Counted from the first letter of the stretch, positions 45,808-55,272 are shown. The stretch: 64,000 nt of DNA from Bacillota bacterium (GCA_017889635.1 JAGGAC010000004.1:1-64000), one strand, 5' to 3'. Numbers and translations: made by a program. The notes: generated from the sequence alone by a model not told the origin.

Positions 45808-47301
45808 TTAAGCTGAGATGGCTGACTTATCGCTATTTATAAACGAACGGAACTCTTCTCCATCAATAGATTCTTTCTCTAGCAGTATATCCACTGTATG
45901 GACAAGCACTGGCCGGTGGTTGCTCAAAATAGCCTGAACCTTGTTTTCTAACTCTTTAAAAATCGTCACAATTGCTGAGTGCAAGGACTCTTGCGGCAAA
46001 TCAGCTGGTGACACAATACCGATTCCAGACATCCCGCCATGAACAATTTTACGCGCTAAATCAGCTGCCTGTTCGAAATCACTTGCCGCTCCAGTACTGC
46101 GGTTTCCTAATATAAGCTCCTCCGCAATGGCCCCAGCAAGAGCTACCGCAATTCTAGCTTTAAGAAAATCACAAGTGTATAAGTACATATCATCCAGCGG
46201 AGTCTGACGAACATAGCCCAAGGCCTTCCCTCGAGGCGAAACATTAACACTAGCAACCGACCCAGGCTGAAAGATTTCGCTAATAATCGCATGGCCTGCT
46301 TCATGAACGGCGATGCGGTGCTTTTCTTCCTTTCCCGGTAAGCGATCAAGTTTCTCTCCCATAATAACTTTATCAATAGCACAGGTAAGGTGCTCGGCTT
46401 TAACTTTGTTTTTTCCTTCTCTTAACGCCATAATCGCCGCTTCATTTACCAAGCTTTCTAAGTGTGCGCCGGAAAAACCAAAAGTAGCTGCTGCAATCTC
46501 TTCAAGCGATACTTCTGGCGCCAAAGGCTTATTTCTAGTATGAAGTTTAAGAATATGCAGACGTCCACCTTTATCCGGCAAATCAACCCGCACCTGACGA
46601 TCAAACCGTCCGGGACGGAGTAAGGCTGGATCAAGCATATCTGCCCTGTTGGTAGCACCAATCACCAACATCTTGATATTATCACCATCAGCAATCCCAT
46701 CCATCTGTACCAACAATTCATTCAGAGTCTGATCATATTCTAGATGTCCGGAATTACTACCTCGTTTTCCGCCAAGCACCTCAATCTCATCAATAAACAC
46801 CACCGCGCTTACTTTTCCCTGTTTTTTTGCAAGCGAGCGCGCCTGTTTAAATATCTCCCTAACTCTTTTTGCTCCAACACCTACATACATTTCAACAAAC
46901 TCCGAGCCGCTTGCAGCAACAAATGCGGAATTAGTAAATTGAGCAGCAGCCTTTGCCAAAAGCGTTTTTCCTGTCCCTGGCGGACCATTAAGCAGTAGTC
47001 CCTTCAAAGGTCTAATACCAAGTTCACGAATGGCTTCGGCATTCGCAATAAAATTCAACGCCTCCACAAGCTCATTTTTGGCGACATCCTGCCCACCGAT
47101 ATCATCGAAAGCAACAGTTTCTTGATTTTTGGGATTTTGAAAGGCTGCGAACGACTTGCTGCCAACGCGTCCATTACCAAAATATATAAGCATACCAGCT
47201 AGCCCGGCAATAAACAAAACCGGCCAAAGATTTACCCCTTGCCAAATCAGATATATTATTATCCCGGTTAGAACTCCGCCACCACTCGCTAATAATCGCA
47301 T
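45808..47301 (-). CDS. Short FtsH-like AAA zinc metalloprotease
   Basis: A 497-residue variant of FtsH (normally about 620-650). Two membrane segments close together (about 10-25 and 27-43) leave only a hairpin outside, so the extracytoplasmic domain of FtsH is missing. The AAA domain is complete: Walker A GPPGTGKT (about 107), Walker B VVFIDEIE, sensor GATNR, arginine finger RPGRFDRQ. The protease domain has HEAGH (about 334) and the third zinc ligand in GAASDFEQA. It presumably degrades membrane or cytosolic substrates. ATG 47301 overlaps the partner stop (TGATG) with GGAGG 7 bases upstream. Confidence 0.88.
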   Translation of the reverse strand: MRLLASGGGVLTGIIIYLIWQGVNLWPVLFIAGLAGMLIYFGNGRVGSKSFAAFQNPKNQETVAFDDIGGQDVAKNELVEALNFIANAEAIRELGIRPLKGLLLNGPPGTGKTLLAKAAAQFTNSAFVAASGSEFVEMYVGVGAKRVREIFKQARSLAKKQGKVSAVVFIDEIEVLGGKRGSNSGHLEYDQTLNELLVQMDGIADGDNIKMLVIGATNRADMLDPALLRPGRFDRQVRVDLPDKGGRLHILKLHTRNKPLAPEVSLEEIAAATFGFSGAHLESLVNEAAIMALREGKNKVKAEHLTCAIDKVIMGEKLDRLPGKEEKHRIAVHEAGHAIISEIFQPGSVASVNVSPRGKALGYVRQTPLDDMYLYTCDFLKARIAVALAGAIAEELILGNRSTGAASDFEQAADLARKIVHGGMSGIGIVSPADLPQESLHSAIVTIFKELENKVQAILSNHRPVLVHTVDILLEKESIDGEEFRSFINSDKSAISA

Positions 47302-47840
47302 CACTTAACCTCCTGGCTAGAGCTTTGACGAGGAATCACTGAGTACAGCGCAGTTTGTCCCTTAGTAAGTTCCACATAAACATATTTTGCGTCCACATAC
47401 ACCCTTGCTTCAACCTGTGCGGTTCTAGCATGAGCCTTTATGCTATCGGCCATTGCCGCAAAATTCCCTGTAGTAATTGCTTCCTGAACATAATAATGAA
47501 TATCATAATATAAGCTTTCTAATTCCGGAGTCCGGTGATCATCTAAAATAACGCTAAAGGACCTACGACCCAATATTTTCTTGCTGGTTGACATTATCTG
47601 ATTATAAGTTTTTTGCAAATCCGCCACCTGACCAAGAGTAACAGTTATTGTTATACCGTCAGAGTTTTTTCCAGCCTCATTCCAAGTAGCTCCTTCAACT
47701 CCAGGTATATCCTGCATACTTTTATTCAGAGGCTTGGCAATCCCATAATTATTCCATACCAATTGCCCTGCTACCAATACTGCTATAGTAATAAATAGAG
47801 TAGCTGCATACACAGTCCAGTTATTATGATTCCAAGTCAT
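47301..47840 (-). CDS. Hypothetical membrane-anchored partner of the FtsH-like protease
   Basis: A 179-residue protein I do not recognise. It has one N-terminal membrane helix (about 9-28), then an exported mixed alpha/beta domain rich in charged residues (KTYNQIMSTSKKI, YYDIHYYVQEA). ATG 47840 follows GGGAGGG by 6 bases, a better site than the upstream GTG/ATG candidates. Its stop and the FtsH-like start share a base, so the two are translated together. It may supply the outside domain the short protease lacks; this is inference. Confidence 0.65.
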   Translation of the reverse strand: MTWNHNNWTVYAATLFITIAVLVAGQLVWNNYGIAKPLNKSMQDIPGVEGATWNEAGKNSDGITITVTLGQVADLQKTYNQIMSTSKKILGRRSFSVILDDHRTPELESLYYDIHYYVQEAITTGNFAAMADSIKAHARTAQVEARVYVDAKYVYVELTKGQTALYSVIPRQSSSQEVK

Positions 47841-48056
47841 TTTTACCCTCCCTGAGTCAAACAAGTTAACATAATTATAACATCATTTACAGATTTCGAA
47901 AACTTGTACTAATTGGCATAATATACGGCAACTGTCACATAATATAAGTAAGCTTAAGCTTTGTCAGAGGTTATTGTACCTGACGATTCTTGGAGCAAAC
48001 TTAGTTTAAGTACCTTACGACCCGATTTCTAAGACAGGTTGAAAGGAGGTTATTGC

Positions 48057-48251
48057 TTGGATAGAGCAGCATTAATTTTAGTCATTATCGGCGCACTTAA
48101 TTGGTTACTGGTAGGATTATTTCAATTCGATCTTGTCGCCAACGTCTTTGGTGGACAAGCTTCACTTATCAGCCGGGCCATATACACACTTGTTGGACTA
48201 TCAGGCGTATGGGCAATTTCACTATTATTTCGCGAACGAGAAAAAGTTTGA
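48057..48251 (+). CDS. DUF378 family membrane protein
   Basis: A 64-residue protein with two membrane helices. It starts MDRAALILVIIGALNWLLVGLF in the order typical of DUF378 (aa segment cited in pieces: ALILVIIGALNW, LLVGLFQFD), with a second helix near IYTLVGLSGVWAI. The true start is TTG 48057, with AAAGGAGG 8 bases upstream. Function unknown, common in spore-formers. Confidence 0.8.
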   Translation: MDRAALILVIIGALNWLLVGLFQFDLVANVFGGQASLISRAIYTLVGLSGVWAISLLFREREKV

Positions 48252-48303
48252 TATCACTATCACGGTTGTAGCAATCAATTCTAATTATGTACGTAAAAAT
48301 TTT

Positions 48304-48334
48304 AAGAGGCCGTCTCTAGAAGAGACAGCCTCTT
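48304..48334. terminator. Bidirectional terminator between DUF378 and pgeF
   Basis: Arms AAGAGGC-GTCTCT and AGAGAC-GCCTCTT form a 14-base stem with one mismatch between the convergent stops, ending in TTTT. Confidence 0.8.
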
Positions 48335-48382
48335 TTCATATTGACATTTTTTAGTGCTATTATCTTCTACTTTCAGTTCTTG

Positions 48383-49183
48383 TTATAGCGCGATAATAGC
48401 ACCAATCCTACCAGTATGGCCTTTTCCTGCACGGTAGGAAAAGAACAGTTCAGTATTGCAGTTAGTGCAAACACCACTAGTCGTTATATTACTATTATCC
48501 ACACCAATATCTACCAGTTGACGCCGGTTAGCTTCCCAAAGATCAAGCAACCAACGTTCCCCCCTGGGAATAATAATATCTTGCCACCAGCTAAACGATT
48601 CTTTTAAAACGCTAATTACTGTTTTATCTACTTCATAGCAGCATGCCCCAATAGACGGCGCAATTGCTACCACGCAATCAGTCGGCTTCGTTCCAAACTT
48701 ATCTTGCATCGTAAAAATAGTCTTCTGGGCAATTTTGGCCACTGTTCCCCGCCAGCCGGCATGGCTAACTGCCACCACATTGTGCGTCGGATCATAAATC
48801 AAAACTGGCACACAATCGGCGAAAGAAAGCATTAACGGTACCCCTTTAGCACCAGTAATAAGCGCGTCAGTCTCCTTAATCAGAGTCGCTCCCTCAGCAA
48901 CATCTTTTTCTTCAACTACATAAATACTATCACCATGTACCTGCCCTGCAGTCACCAGTTTGTCAGCATCAACCCCAACTGCTTCGCAAAACAGACGTCG
49001 GTTAACTTTTACTATTTCAACATCATCACCGGTCGAGAGCCCAAGATTAAGTGTGTCGTAAGGCATTTTACTAAGTCCACCCAGTCTTGTCGACAGGCCA
49101 TGTTTTATATTTAGCTGATCAAAATGCGCAAACGTACCAAACCATACCCCATTACTATGCCGTTTTACACTAAAATTTTTCAC
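48383..49183 (-). CDS. pgeF: Purine nucleoside phosphorylase / peptidoglycan editing factor PgeF (YfiH/DUF152)
   Basis: A 266-residue multicopper-oxidase-like fold protein. Metal-site motifs present are GQVHGDSI, FADCVPVLI, SHAGWRGT and IGACCYEV, with the end CTNCNTELFFSYR. YfiH proteins act on nucleosides or edit peptidoglycan precursors. The start is GTG 49183, with GAGGAGG 6 bases upstream. It lies about 20 bases behind the radical SAM gene. Confidence 0.9.
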   Translation of the reverse strand: MKNFSVKRHSNGVWFGTFAHFDQLNIKHGLSTRLGGLSKMPYDTLNLGLSTGDDVEIVKVNRRLFCEAVGVDADKLVTAGQVHGDSIYVVEEKDVAEGATLIKETDALITGAKGVPLMLSFADCVPVLIYDPTHNVVAVSHAGWRGTVAKIAQKTIFTMQDKFGTKPTDCVVAIAPSIGACCYEVDKTVISVLKESFSWWQDIIIPRGERWLLDLWEANRRQLVDIGVDNSNITTSGVCTNCNTELFFSYRAGKGHTGRIGAIIAL

Positions 49184-49202
49184 TTTTCTACCTCCTCTAA
49201 AG

Positions 49203-50957
49203 TCACTGGCAAACACCACATCGTGTGCACCCTGGCAAGCAAACCGCAGTAGACTTTTTTGCTGCCGCTTTATTACATTCTTCCTTCAAATAAGCATCTG
49301 CTAAACCAATATCAAGCACCTGCCAAGGGAAGATTTCGTCAAAGGTGCGACAGCGATACAAATAGTCCTCCTGATTAATACCCGTTTCTTTCAAAGCCTG
49401 CCGCCATGCCTTTATACCACCACGTTTCTGTGCAGCAAGAAGCACTTCTCCCAGCCGCCTATCCCCCCGAGCCAAGACACCCTGAATATAAGCCTCCCGG
49501 GGCGATTCCACCAGTACCTCAATTCCTTTATCAGCCTTGAACGCCAACTGTATTGTTTTTAGCCTTTTCTCAACCACTGAAAGGTCAACCATTGGTACCC
49601 ATTGGAACGGAGTAAAGGGCTTGGGAACGAATGGGTTTACGCTTAATGTTAATCTCCCCTTACTGCCAAGTCGCTCCATCTCTCGTTTAAGCGTAACTGT
49701 CATTGCAATAATTGAAGCTATATCCTCATCAGTTTCATAAGGCAGTCCAACCATTATATACAGGCGAATATTAGGTATTCCCGCCCGAATCGCCAGACCG
49801 ACCGCCTTAGCCAAATCTTCATCAGTTATCCCCTTATTAATAACCCGCCGCAGCCGTTCACTGCCAGCCTCCGGCGCCAGAGTTAGCGTTTTATGGCCGC
49901 TGACTGCCAAAGCATTTGCCAAAGTTGGAGTAAGTGAATCGGCCCTTAGCGACGCTACCGATAATTTCATTCCTTGACTAAGAATATACTCACACAGTCT
50001 ATCGATATCAGGATAATCAGAAATCGCGGCCCCCACCAACCCAACCTTACTGCGATATTTCGCTGCAAAGTCGACCGCCGCCACAACCCGGTCATAAGAC
50101 CTTACCCTTGGTCGACGAAAACAATATCCAGCCATACAAAATCGGCAATGCCGCCCACAACCGCGCGAAATCTCAATTAAAAACATGTCCCTAAATTCAG
50201 TTTCATCCGTAATAATTACCGTTTGAGCAGGATAGTCGTCCAACCTTTTTATCCACCGGCGACTAATCCTCGCAGGAACATTGGTCAGCTGCTTATATCC
50301 GCTAAGCAGTCCATTAATACCATATTCTGGATGGTAAAACCGCGGCACATAAACGCCATCTATACCTGCAAGGTTCAGCAGTATCTCTGACCGGGATAGG
50401 CCAGCCTTTCGACCATGGTAGTACACATCCAGAAATTCGTTAATTACTTCTTCACCTTCACCAACAATAGCAACATCAATAAAATCAGCGAGTGGCTCAG
50501 GATTAAAGGTGGCACACGGTCCTCCAATAATTACCAGCGGATGATTCTCATCGCGCCGAGCTGCAACAAGCGGTATTTTGCCCAATGCTAGCATATTTAA
50601 TAAATTGAAATAATCCATCTCAAAAGACACGGCAAAAGCCAAAATCTCAAACTCATGTACCGGTCGCTGTGTTTCCAACGTCAATAGTGGCGTATTCGTC
50701 CGTCTGTACTCGTCAGTATCTTTTTTATCCGGCAAAAAAAGCCGTTCACAAGCGGTATCGCCACGCCGATTGATCTCTTGATAAATAATCTGAAACCCTA
50801 AGTTTGACATCCCGACATTATAAGTATTGGGATAAGCTAAAACAAATCCCTTGCGGGATCCTGGAGCATACACCTGTGCTCCCAATTCGGCAATCAGCGT
50901 TTTTTGCAATTTCTCTCTAAGCTGCCAAGACATACTGTGCTTCACATCCCCATACAT
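49203..50957 (-). CDS. TIGR03960-family B12-binding-type radical SAM protein
   Basis: A 584-residue radical SAM enzyme. An N-terminal Rossmann-like B12-type domain (about 30-215) precedes the radical SAM core with the cluster motif SRGCGRHCRFCMAG (CxxxCxxC). The C-terminus has CLPGCTRCGVCQ, a possible second cluster or metal site. The family is usually next to a DUF2344 gene; here it is followed by pgeF instead, so its substrate is unknown. No strong ribosome binding site is evident for either ATG 50957 or the ATG eight codons later. Confidence 0.88.
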   Translation of the reverse strand: MYGDVKHSMSWQLREKLQKTLIAELGAQVYAPGSRKGFVLAYPNTYNVGMSNLGFQIIYQEINRRGDTACERLFLPDKKDTDEYRRTNTPLLTLETQRPVHEFEILAFAVSFEMDYFNLLNMLALGKIPLVAARRDENHPLVIIGGPCATFNPEPLADFIDVAIVGEGEEVINEFLDVYYHGRKAGLSRSEILLNLAGIDGVYVPRFYHPEYGINGLLSGYKQLTNVPARISRRWIKRLDDYPAQTVIITDETEFRDMFLIEISRGCGRHCRFCMAGYCFRRPRVRSYDRVVAAVDFAAKYRSKVGLVGAAISDYPDIDRLCEYILSQGMKLSVASLRADSLTPTLANALAVSGHKTLTLAPEAGSERLRRVINKGITDEDLAKAVGLAIRAGIPNIRLYIMVGLPYETDEDIASIIAMTVTLKREMERLGSKGRLTLSVNPFVPKPFTPFQWVPMVDLSVVEKRLKTIQLAFKADKGIEVLVESPREAYIQGVLARGDRRLGEVLLAAQKRGGIKAWRQALKETGINQEDYLYRCRTFDEIFPWQVLDIGLADAYLKEECNKAAAKKSTAVCLPGCTRCGVCQ

Positions 50958-51067
50958 CGCGATAAAAACTCGCTTGATCTCTACATTAACATTGTTTAAT
51001 TTTATAGTTATACATCGGTTTATTTATTCCCTTTATTGCCACTGTCATAACGTACTCCCCAAAAAAA

Positions 51068-51094
51068 GACAACTCACAATTACTGTGAGCTGTC
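51068..51094 (-). terminator. Terminator overlapping the stop of the 66-residue gene
   Basis: Arms GACAACTCACA and TGTGAGCTGTC form a hairpin followed on the minus strand by seven T. It overlaps the last codons of the gene at 51080. Confidence 0.8.
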
Positions 51095-51280
51095 AAATAT
51101 TTTTTCCTTATACTTACCTAACTGCTTATCTTCATCAGACTTGGCTCCGACGAAGTCCAGCAAAGAGTTTAGTATCATAGCTTGATCCGATAACTTTTCC
51201 GTATAATTGCGCTTCAATACTAATACTTCTACCGTTAAAAGCACCACTAACAACAATAACACAAATTCTATCGGCGTCAT
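51080..51280 (-). CDS. Small membrane-anchored hypothetical protein
   Basis: A 66-residue protein with a single N-terminal membrane helix (about 5-22) and a charged helical tail with possible coiled-coil character. ATG 51280 has GGAGGGG 6 bases upstream and a terminator ends the gene. I do not recognise the family. Confidence 0.55.
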   Translation of the reverse strand: MTPIEFVLLLLVVLLTVEVLVLKRNYTEKLSDQAMILNSLLDFVGAKSDEDKQLGKYKEKIFDSSQ

Positions 51281-51303
51281 TATTTCCCCTCCGCCATTTA
51301 AGG

Positions 51304-51317
51304 ATACTCTAGAGTAT
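51304..51317. repeat. 14-base perfect palindrome
   Basis: ATACTCTAGAGTAT lies between nrdG and the 66-residue gene, overlapping a TATACT box that could be the -10 of the latter. It could be an operator; no regulator is suggested by sequence. Confidence 0.4.
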
Positions 51318-51348
51318 ATGCGGAAAGATCAGACCCGATGACAAAATT

Positions 51349-51864
51349 TTAAACCTGAAAACTAATATCCGCCTCAACACACTGCCCCAGCGTAAAAGAT
51401 TGCACTACATCAATAAGCCGTTGATTACGCGACCCACGAAAGGCTAAACCAATGTCCCTTTCTTCTTCCTTGTACAAGCCATCAACCAGTATATCGGTCT
51501 TGACAAGTAACTGGTGCACTCCCGGATTTCTGTCAGCCATAGCCAACAATTGTTCAAAAGTGTACCCGGAATAAGTAACAATATTAAGTCCAAGTCCTTT
51601 AACGCGCTCAGCAACTAATGCTAACGGCTCAGCCTGAATAAACGGCTCCCCTCCGGAAAAAGTAACACCGCGAATAAGCTTAACTTTAGCAATCTCGGTT
51701 AATAAATCCTCAGTAGTAACAAAAGTCCCTTTATCCAGATCATGTGTCTTGGGGTTATGACAGCCTTTACAACGATGAGGGCACCCCTGAGTAAAAATAA
51801 CGAATCTTATACCCGGTCCGTCGACAACACTCTCTTGGATTGTACCAGCAATTCTCACTTCCAT
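51349..51864 (-). CDS. nrdG: Anaerobic ribonucleotide reductase activating protein
   Basis: Radical SAM activase that installs the glycyl radical in NrdD. The 171-residue protein shows the cluster motif TQGCPHRCKGCHN (CxxxCxxC) and the SAM-binding FSGGEPF. ATG 51864 follows AAGAAGGG 7 bases upstream; the earlier ATG lacks this. It lies 30 bases behind nrdD. Confidence 0.95.
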   Translation of the reverse strand: MEVRIAGTIQESVVDGPGIRFVIFTQGCPHRCKGCHNPKTHDLDKGTFVTTEDLLTEIAKVKLIRGVTFSGGEPFIQAEPLALVAERVKGLGLNIVTYSGYTFEQLLAMADRNPGVHQLLVKTDILVDGLYKEEERDIGLAFRGSRNQRLIDVVQSFTLGQCVEADISFQV

Positions 51865-51894
51865 AAATATCCCTTCTTTACCCACCAACCACTA

Positions 51895-53907
51895 TCAAAC
51901 ATGAGCAGTCCGTTCTTTCAGTTCGTGACACTTCGCGTCATTAAATCGATCCATAGTACTTAAATAACCAGTAATACGACGCACCCGACGAATAGACGTA
52001 GTTCCACATGATGGACAATGCTCGGTATCAATTACCCCGATTTGGCCACACCCGTCACAAAAATCAATAGGAAAATTAATGCCAGCATAACCTATGTCGC
52101 ACTGATTCATATATCGGATAATATCTTCTACCGCACCGAGGTTATTTATCGGCGGCGAATTAAATTCCACATAGCTGATATGTCCTGCATTAGCGTACTT
52201 ATGATATACTCCCTCTATGCGAATCTTATCAAAAAAAGAAATTGGATAGTTAACCGGCACATGAAATGAGTTTGTATAATACTCTTTATCGGTTACCCCT
52301 GGAATCATTCCGTATTCACGGCGGTCCATTGCCACAAATCGCCCGGACAATCCTTCAGCCGGGGTAGCCAATAACGTATAATTAAGATCATAGCGCTCAG
52401 CGGCCTTATCAACCTGATTGCGCATAAACGCAACAATCTCTTCACCTAAAACCTGCGCTTCTTCGCTCTCGCCATGATGCTCCCCTGTCAATGCCACCAG
52501 CGTTTCTGCCAGCCCAATAAAGCCAACAGAAAGTGTCCCGTGCTTAATTACATCTTCGATAACATCCTTAGGTGACAACTTGTCCGAATCAAGATACAAC
52601 CCTTGCCCCATTAAAAACGGCATATCTTTTACCTTAAGCTGCGCCTGCACCTGGTAACGATGATAAAGCTGCTCCACAGTAAGTTCAATAAGCTCAGCCA
52701 GCTTTTGGTAAAACTTCATCAAGTTACGTTCAGCTTTGATCGCTAGTCGCGGCAAATTAATTGTTGTAAAACTCAGGTTTCCCCGCCCATCGGTCACCTC
52801 CGGTCCCCGCCGGTTAGCCATGGTCCTTGTACGGCACCCCATATAACCCACTTGATCGCCGTACGCTTTATTAAAAGAAGCATCCATAAAGCTAAATGTC
52901 GGATTAAGCCGTTTAGCCGCTACCCTAATAGCCAGTTTTAACAAATCGTAGTTCGGATCGCCTGAATTTAAGTTTATACCTGCTTTGATCCTAAAAATTA
53001 TATTAGGAAAAATCGGGTTTTCACCACGACCCAAGCCCTTTTCATAAGCAAGCAGAATATTCCTTGTCACCATTCGCCCGGCTGGTGTAATATCAGTTCC
53101 TAGATTTAAGCTGGAAAAAGGAACTTGAGCTCCAGCCCGGCTGTGCATACTGTTAAGATTATAAATCAGAGCTTCCATAGCCTGAAAAGCTTCATTCTCA
53201 TCGACATTTTCCATGTACGGAGCCATATCCCGGTCAAAAAAGGCGAACGACTGGCCGCCATGCATATCATTCTGTGAACTCTGCAGAATAATCGCTGCTT
53301 GAGCTGTCGCCGAAGCTGGACGTTTAGGAGGCCGGATAAAACCATGTCCGGTGTTAAAACCATCTCGCAGTAACTTTCCTAGCGGTATTTGAATACAAGT
53401 CAGCGTCTTGCCATAAAAGTCAAGATCATGGATATGGAAATCTCCCCTTTTATGAGCTGCCGCCATATTTTCGGGAATCAAACGGTTTAAATAATACGCC
53501 TTGCTGGCGGCACTGGCAATCTGCAACATTTTGGCTGAAGGCGAGTTGGAAACATTAGCATTCTCCTTGTTGGTTTCCACCAAAATCTCTCCAACTGCAG
53601 CCATTAGATCAGATTTAGCTTCCCGTATCCGAGTCCGCTGATTGCGGTATATAATATATGCCTTGGCGGTTTTAGCATGGCCCTTTTCAATTAGCATTTT
53701 CTCCACAGCGTCCTGAACATCTTCCACACTAAATAAACCACCGTTATGTTTTTGTTTCAAATAACGCAGAACATCAAGTGTTAACTCCATAGCCATCTGC
53801 TTGTCCGCTCCGCCAACAGCTTTAGCGGCCTTAAAAATAGCTTCCGTTATCTTAGCCTCATCAAAATGAACTTCTCGTCCGTCACGCTTTCTGATATTTA
53901 CGAACAT
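51895..53907 (-). CDS. nrdD: Anaerobic ribonucleoside-triphosphate reductase
   Basis: Class III, oxygen-sensitive reductase making dNTPs with a glycyl radical. The N-terminal ATP cone (about 4-95) begins KRDGREVHFDEAKI. The C-terminus has the zinc site CDGCGQIGVIDTEHCPSCG in pieces (CDGC, CPSC) and the radical site RRITGYLS (Gly near residue 650). Length 670 is normal. The group sits with its activase and repressor, and probably dominates dNTP supply in this anaerobe. Confidence 0.97.
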   Translation of the reverse strand: MFVNIRKRDGREVHFDEAKITEAIFKAAKAVGGADKQMAMELTLDVLRYLKQKHNGGLFSVEDVQDAVEKMLIEKGHAKTAKAYIIYRNQRTRIREAKSDLMAAVGEILVETNKENANVSNSPSAKMLQIASAASKAYYLNRLIPENMAAAHKRGDFHIHDLDFYGKTLTCIQIPLGKLLRDGFNTGHGFIRPPKRPASATAQAAIILQSSQNDMHGGQSFAFFDRDMAPYMENVDENEAFQAMEALIYNLNSMHSRAGAQVPFSSLNLGTDITPAGRMVTRNILLAYEKGLGRGENPIFPNIIFRIKAGINLNSGDPNYDLLKLAIRVAAKRLNPTFSFMDASFNKAYGDQVGYMGCRTRTMANRRGPEVTDGRGNLSFTTINLPRLAIKAERNLMKFYQKLAELIELTVEQLYHRYQVQAQLKVKDMPFLMGQGLYLDSDKLSPKDVIEDVIKHGTLSVGFIGLAETLVALTGEHHGESEEAQVLGEEIVAFMRNQVDKAAERYDLNYTLLATPAEGLSGRFVAMDRREYGMIPGVTDKEYYTNSFHVPVNYPISFFDKIRIEGVYHKYANAGHISYVEFNSPPINNLGAVEDIIRYMNQCDIGYAGINFPIDFCDGCGQIGVIDTEHCPSCGTTSIRRVRRITGYLSTMDRFNDAKCHELKERTAHV

Positions 53908-53935
53908 TTAAATCTCCCACCTTTAATTTGACCCT

Positions 53936-54403
53936 TTATTGGACCTTTTTTTGTGCTTTCATTAAAGCTTCCAGCTCTTGCATGAAATTGTTGAGATCAG
54001 TAAATTGACGGTAGACCGAAGCAAACCGCACATAAGCAACCTGATCGATATCTTTTAGATGCCTGATCACAACATCCCCAATATAATGGGATGCCACTTC
54101 CCGCTCCATCAAATTGCGGATCTCTTTTTCCACCTTATCTACAAGATTCTCGACGACAGTAATTGGAATGGGCCGCTTCTCACAGGCTCGAAGCAATCCA
54201 TTCAATAGTTTGGATCTATCAAACATTTCTCGCCGACCGTCTTTCTTAATTACCATTAATGGGGTTTCTTCCACAACTTCATAGGTAGTAAACCGCCGCA
54301 TACACTGTAGACATTCTCGTCGGCGCCTGATTGAGCTGCCTTCCTCAGCGGCCCGTGAGTCAATTACCTTACTTTCAGCAAAACTGCAAAACGGGCAGCG
54401 CAT
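53936..54403 (-). CDS. nrdR: Transcriptional repressor NrdR
   Basis: A 155-residue nucleotide-sensing repressor. The zinc ribbon has MRCPFC and CLQCMRRF; the ATP cone (about 48-138) follows with [10 protein letters not shown]. It represses reductase genes when dATP is high. I chose ATG 54403, with AAGGAGG 8 bases upstream. It heads the nrdR-nrdD-nrdG operon, and a NrdR-box pair lies upstream, so it autoregulates. Confidence 0.96.
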   Translation of the reverse strand: MRCPFCSFAESKVIDSRAAEEGSSIRRRRECLQCMRRFTTYEVVEETPLMVIKKDGRREMFDRSKLLNGLLRACEKRPIPITVVENLVDKVEKEIRNLMEREVASHYIGDVVIRHLKDIDQVAYVRFASVYRQFTDLNNFMQELEALMKAQKKVQ

Positions 54404-54724
54404 AATATGTACCTCCTTACCACTAACTATCACACCTGTAATTTAACCGTTAATACCTTCGCCGAATCCCCAGCAAATACCATATGTTGTATTCTTTAAA
54501 TAATATTACGCCACATATTGTGTGAATCCTGCCTCAAAAATAATTTTCTACAAAAAGTTTGAATTTTTTACAAAATAAAAATCCGACAAACATTGGAGTT
54601 GTCCTTCAGCCCAGCGAAATTTCTTACTTTAATAGCTGTTAATATTTCGACATTTTTCACACTTTTGTAACATTTACACAGCTTATACAGGCGCTCTCTT
54701 CCAGATTGCAAAATTAGCAAGTCG
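54404..54724. other. Intergenic region upstream of nrdR
   Basis: This 321-base gap holds the pair of NrdR boxes (54477-54523) and, closer to ymxH, a weak hairpin (54583-54604; GACAAC with GTTTGTC-like arm) that may end the ymxH transcript. No further gene was seen. Confidence 0.5.
54477..54523 (-). promoter_or_regulatory. Pair of NrdR boxes
   Basis: Minus-strand boxes ACACAATATGTGGCGT (54523-54508) and ATACAACATATGGTAT (54492-54477) share 11 of 16 positions and are exactly 31 bases apart, as known for cooperative NrdR binding on tandem boxes. They lie about 75-120 bases upstream of nrdR. Confidence 0.75.
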
Positions 54725-54985
54725 CTAATTATCAACACGTTTCAATTCAACTGTAGGACTTTCCACCAAAATACAGTCAACACCAATCTTATTAATTTTA
54801 TTCCAAGGAATTACAACATCCTCATTACGACCAAACAGCCCTAAAAATCGCCCCGGACCGGGTACAACAATAGCAGTAAGTTTGCCTGTTGAAATATCAA
54901 TCTCAATATCCATAATCCCACCCAATTGCTTGCCATCAATAATATTAATAACCATCTTTGATTTCAGATCGCTTGTCTTCAACAT
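54725..54985 (-). CDS. ymxH: YlmC/YmxH PRC-barrel sporulation-linked protein
   Basis: An 86-residue PRC-barrel protein: MLKTSDLKSKMVINIIDGKQLGGI (cited in pieces MLKTSDL, DGKQLGGIMD), then TGKLTAIVVPGPGR and VVIPWNKINKIG. YlmC/YmxH proteins are common in spore-formers near sigE/sigG; mechanism unknown. ATG 54985 follows AGGAGCGGGGG, so I prefer it to the ATG seven codons upstream. Confidence 0.85.
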   Translation of the reverse strand: MLKTSDLKSKMVINIIDGKQLGGIMDIEIDISTGKLTAIVVPGPGRFLGLFGRNEDVVIPWNKINKIGVDCILVESPTVELKRVDN

Positions 54986-55148
54986 AATCCCCCGCTCCTT
55001 CTGCACTTGTTTTCCTATTATTATATGAAGGACAAGGAATAAATGTGACTAGTGTTTTTTTCAATAAAACTATAAATTCCAGACATTCGTCGAAAACTTG
55101 GCTATATATGGCTGACTTTAACACTCTAAAAATTCTCCAAGCTTTTCT

Positions 55149-55177
55149 TTGACTCGACTGATATTTTTTTATATAAT
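55149..55177 (+). promoter_or_regulatory. Promoter of the 58-residue gene
   Basis: TTGACT (55149-55154), a 17-base spacer and TATAAT (55172-55177), giving a leader of about 90 bases before ATG 55273. Confidence 0.75.
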
Positions 55178-55272
55178 TCAAGTAAAATCAATATTTAACA
55201 GTAAAATTAGCAAAGTCTATGCTCTTTATTTGATATAACAACAAAAAAAATAATCGAAAAGGAGCCCTCTCA

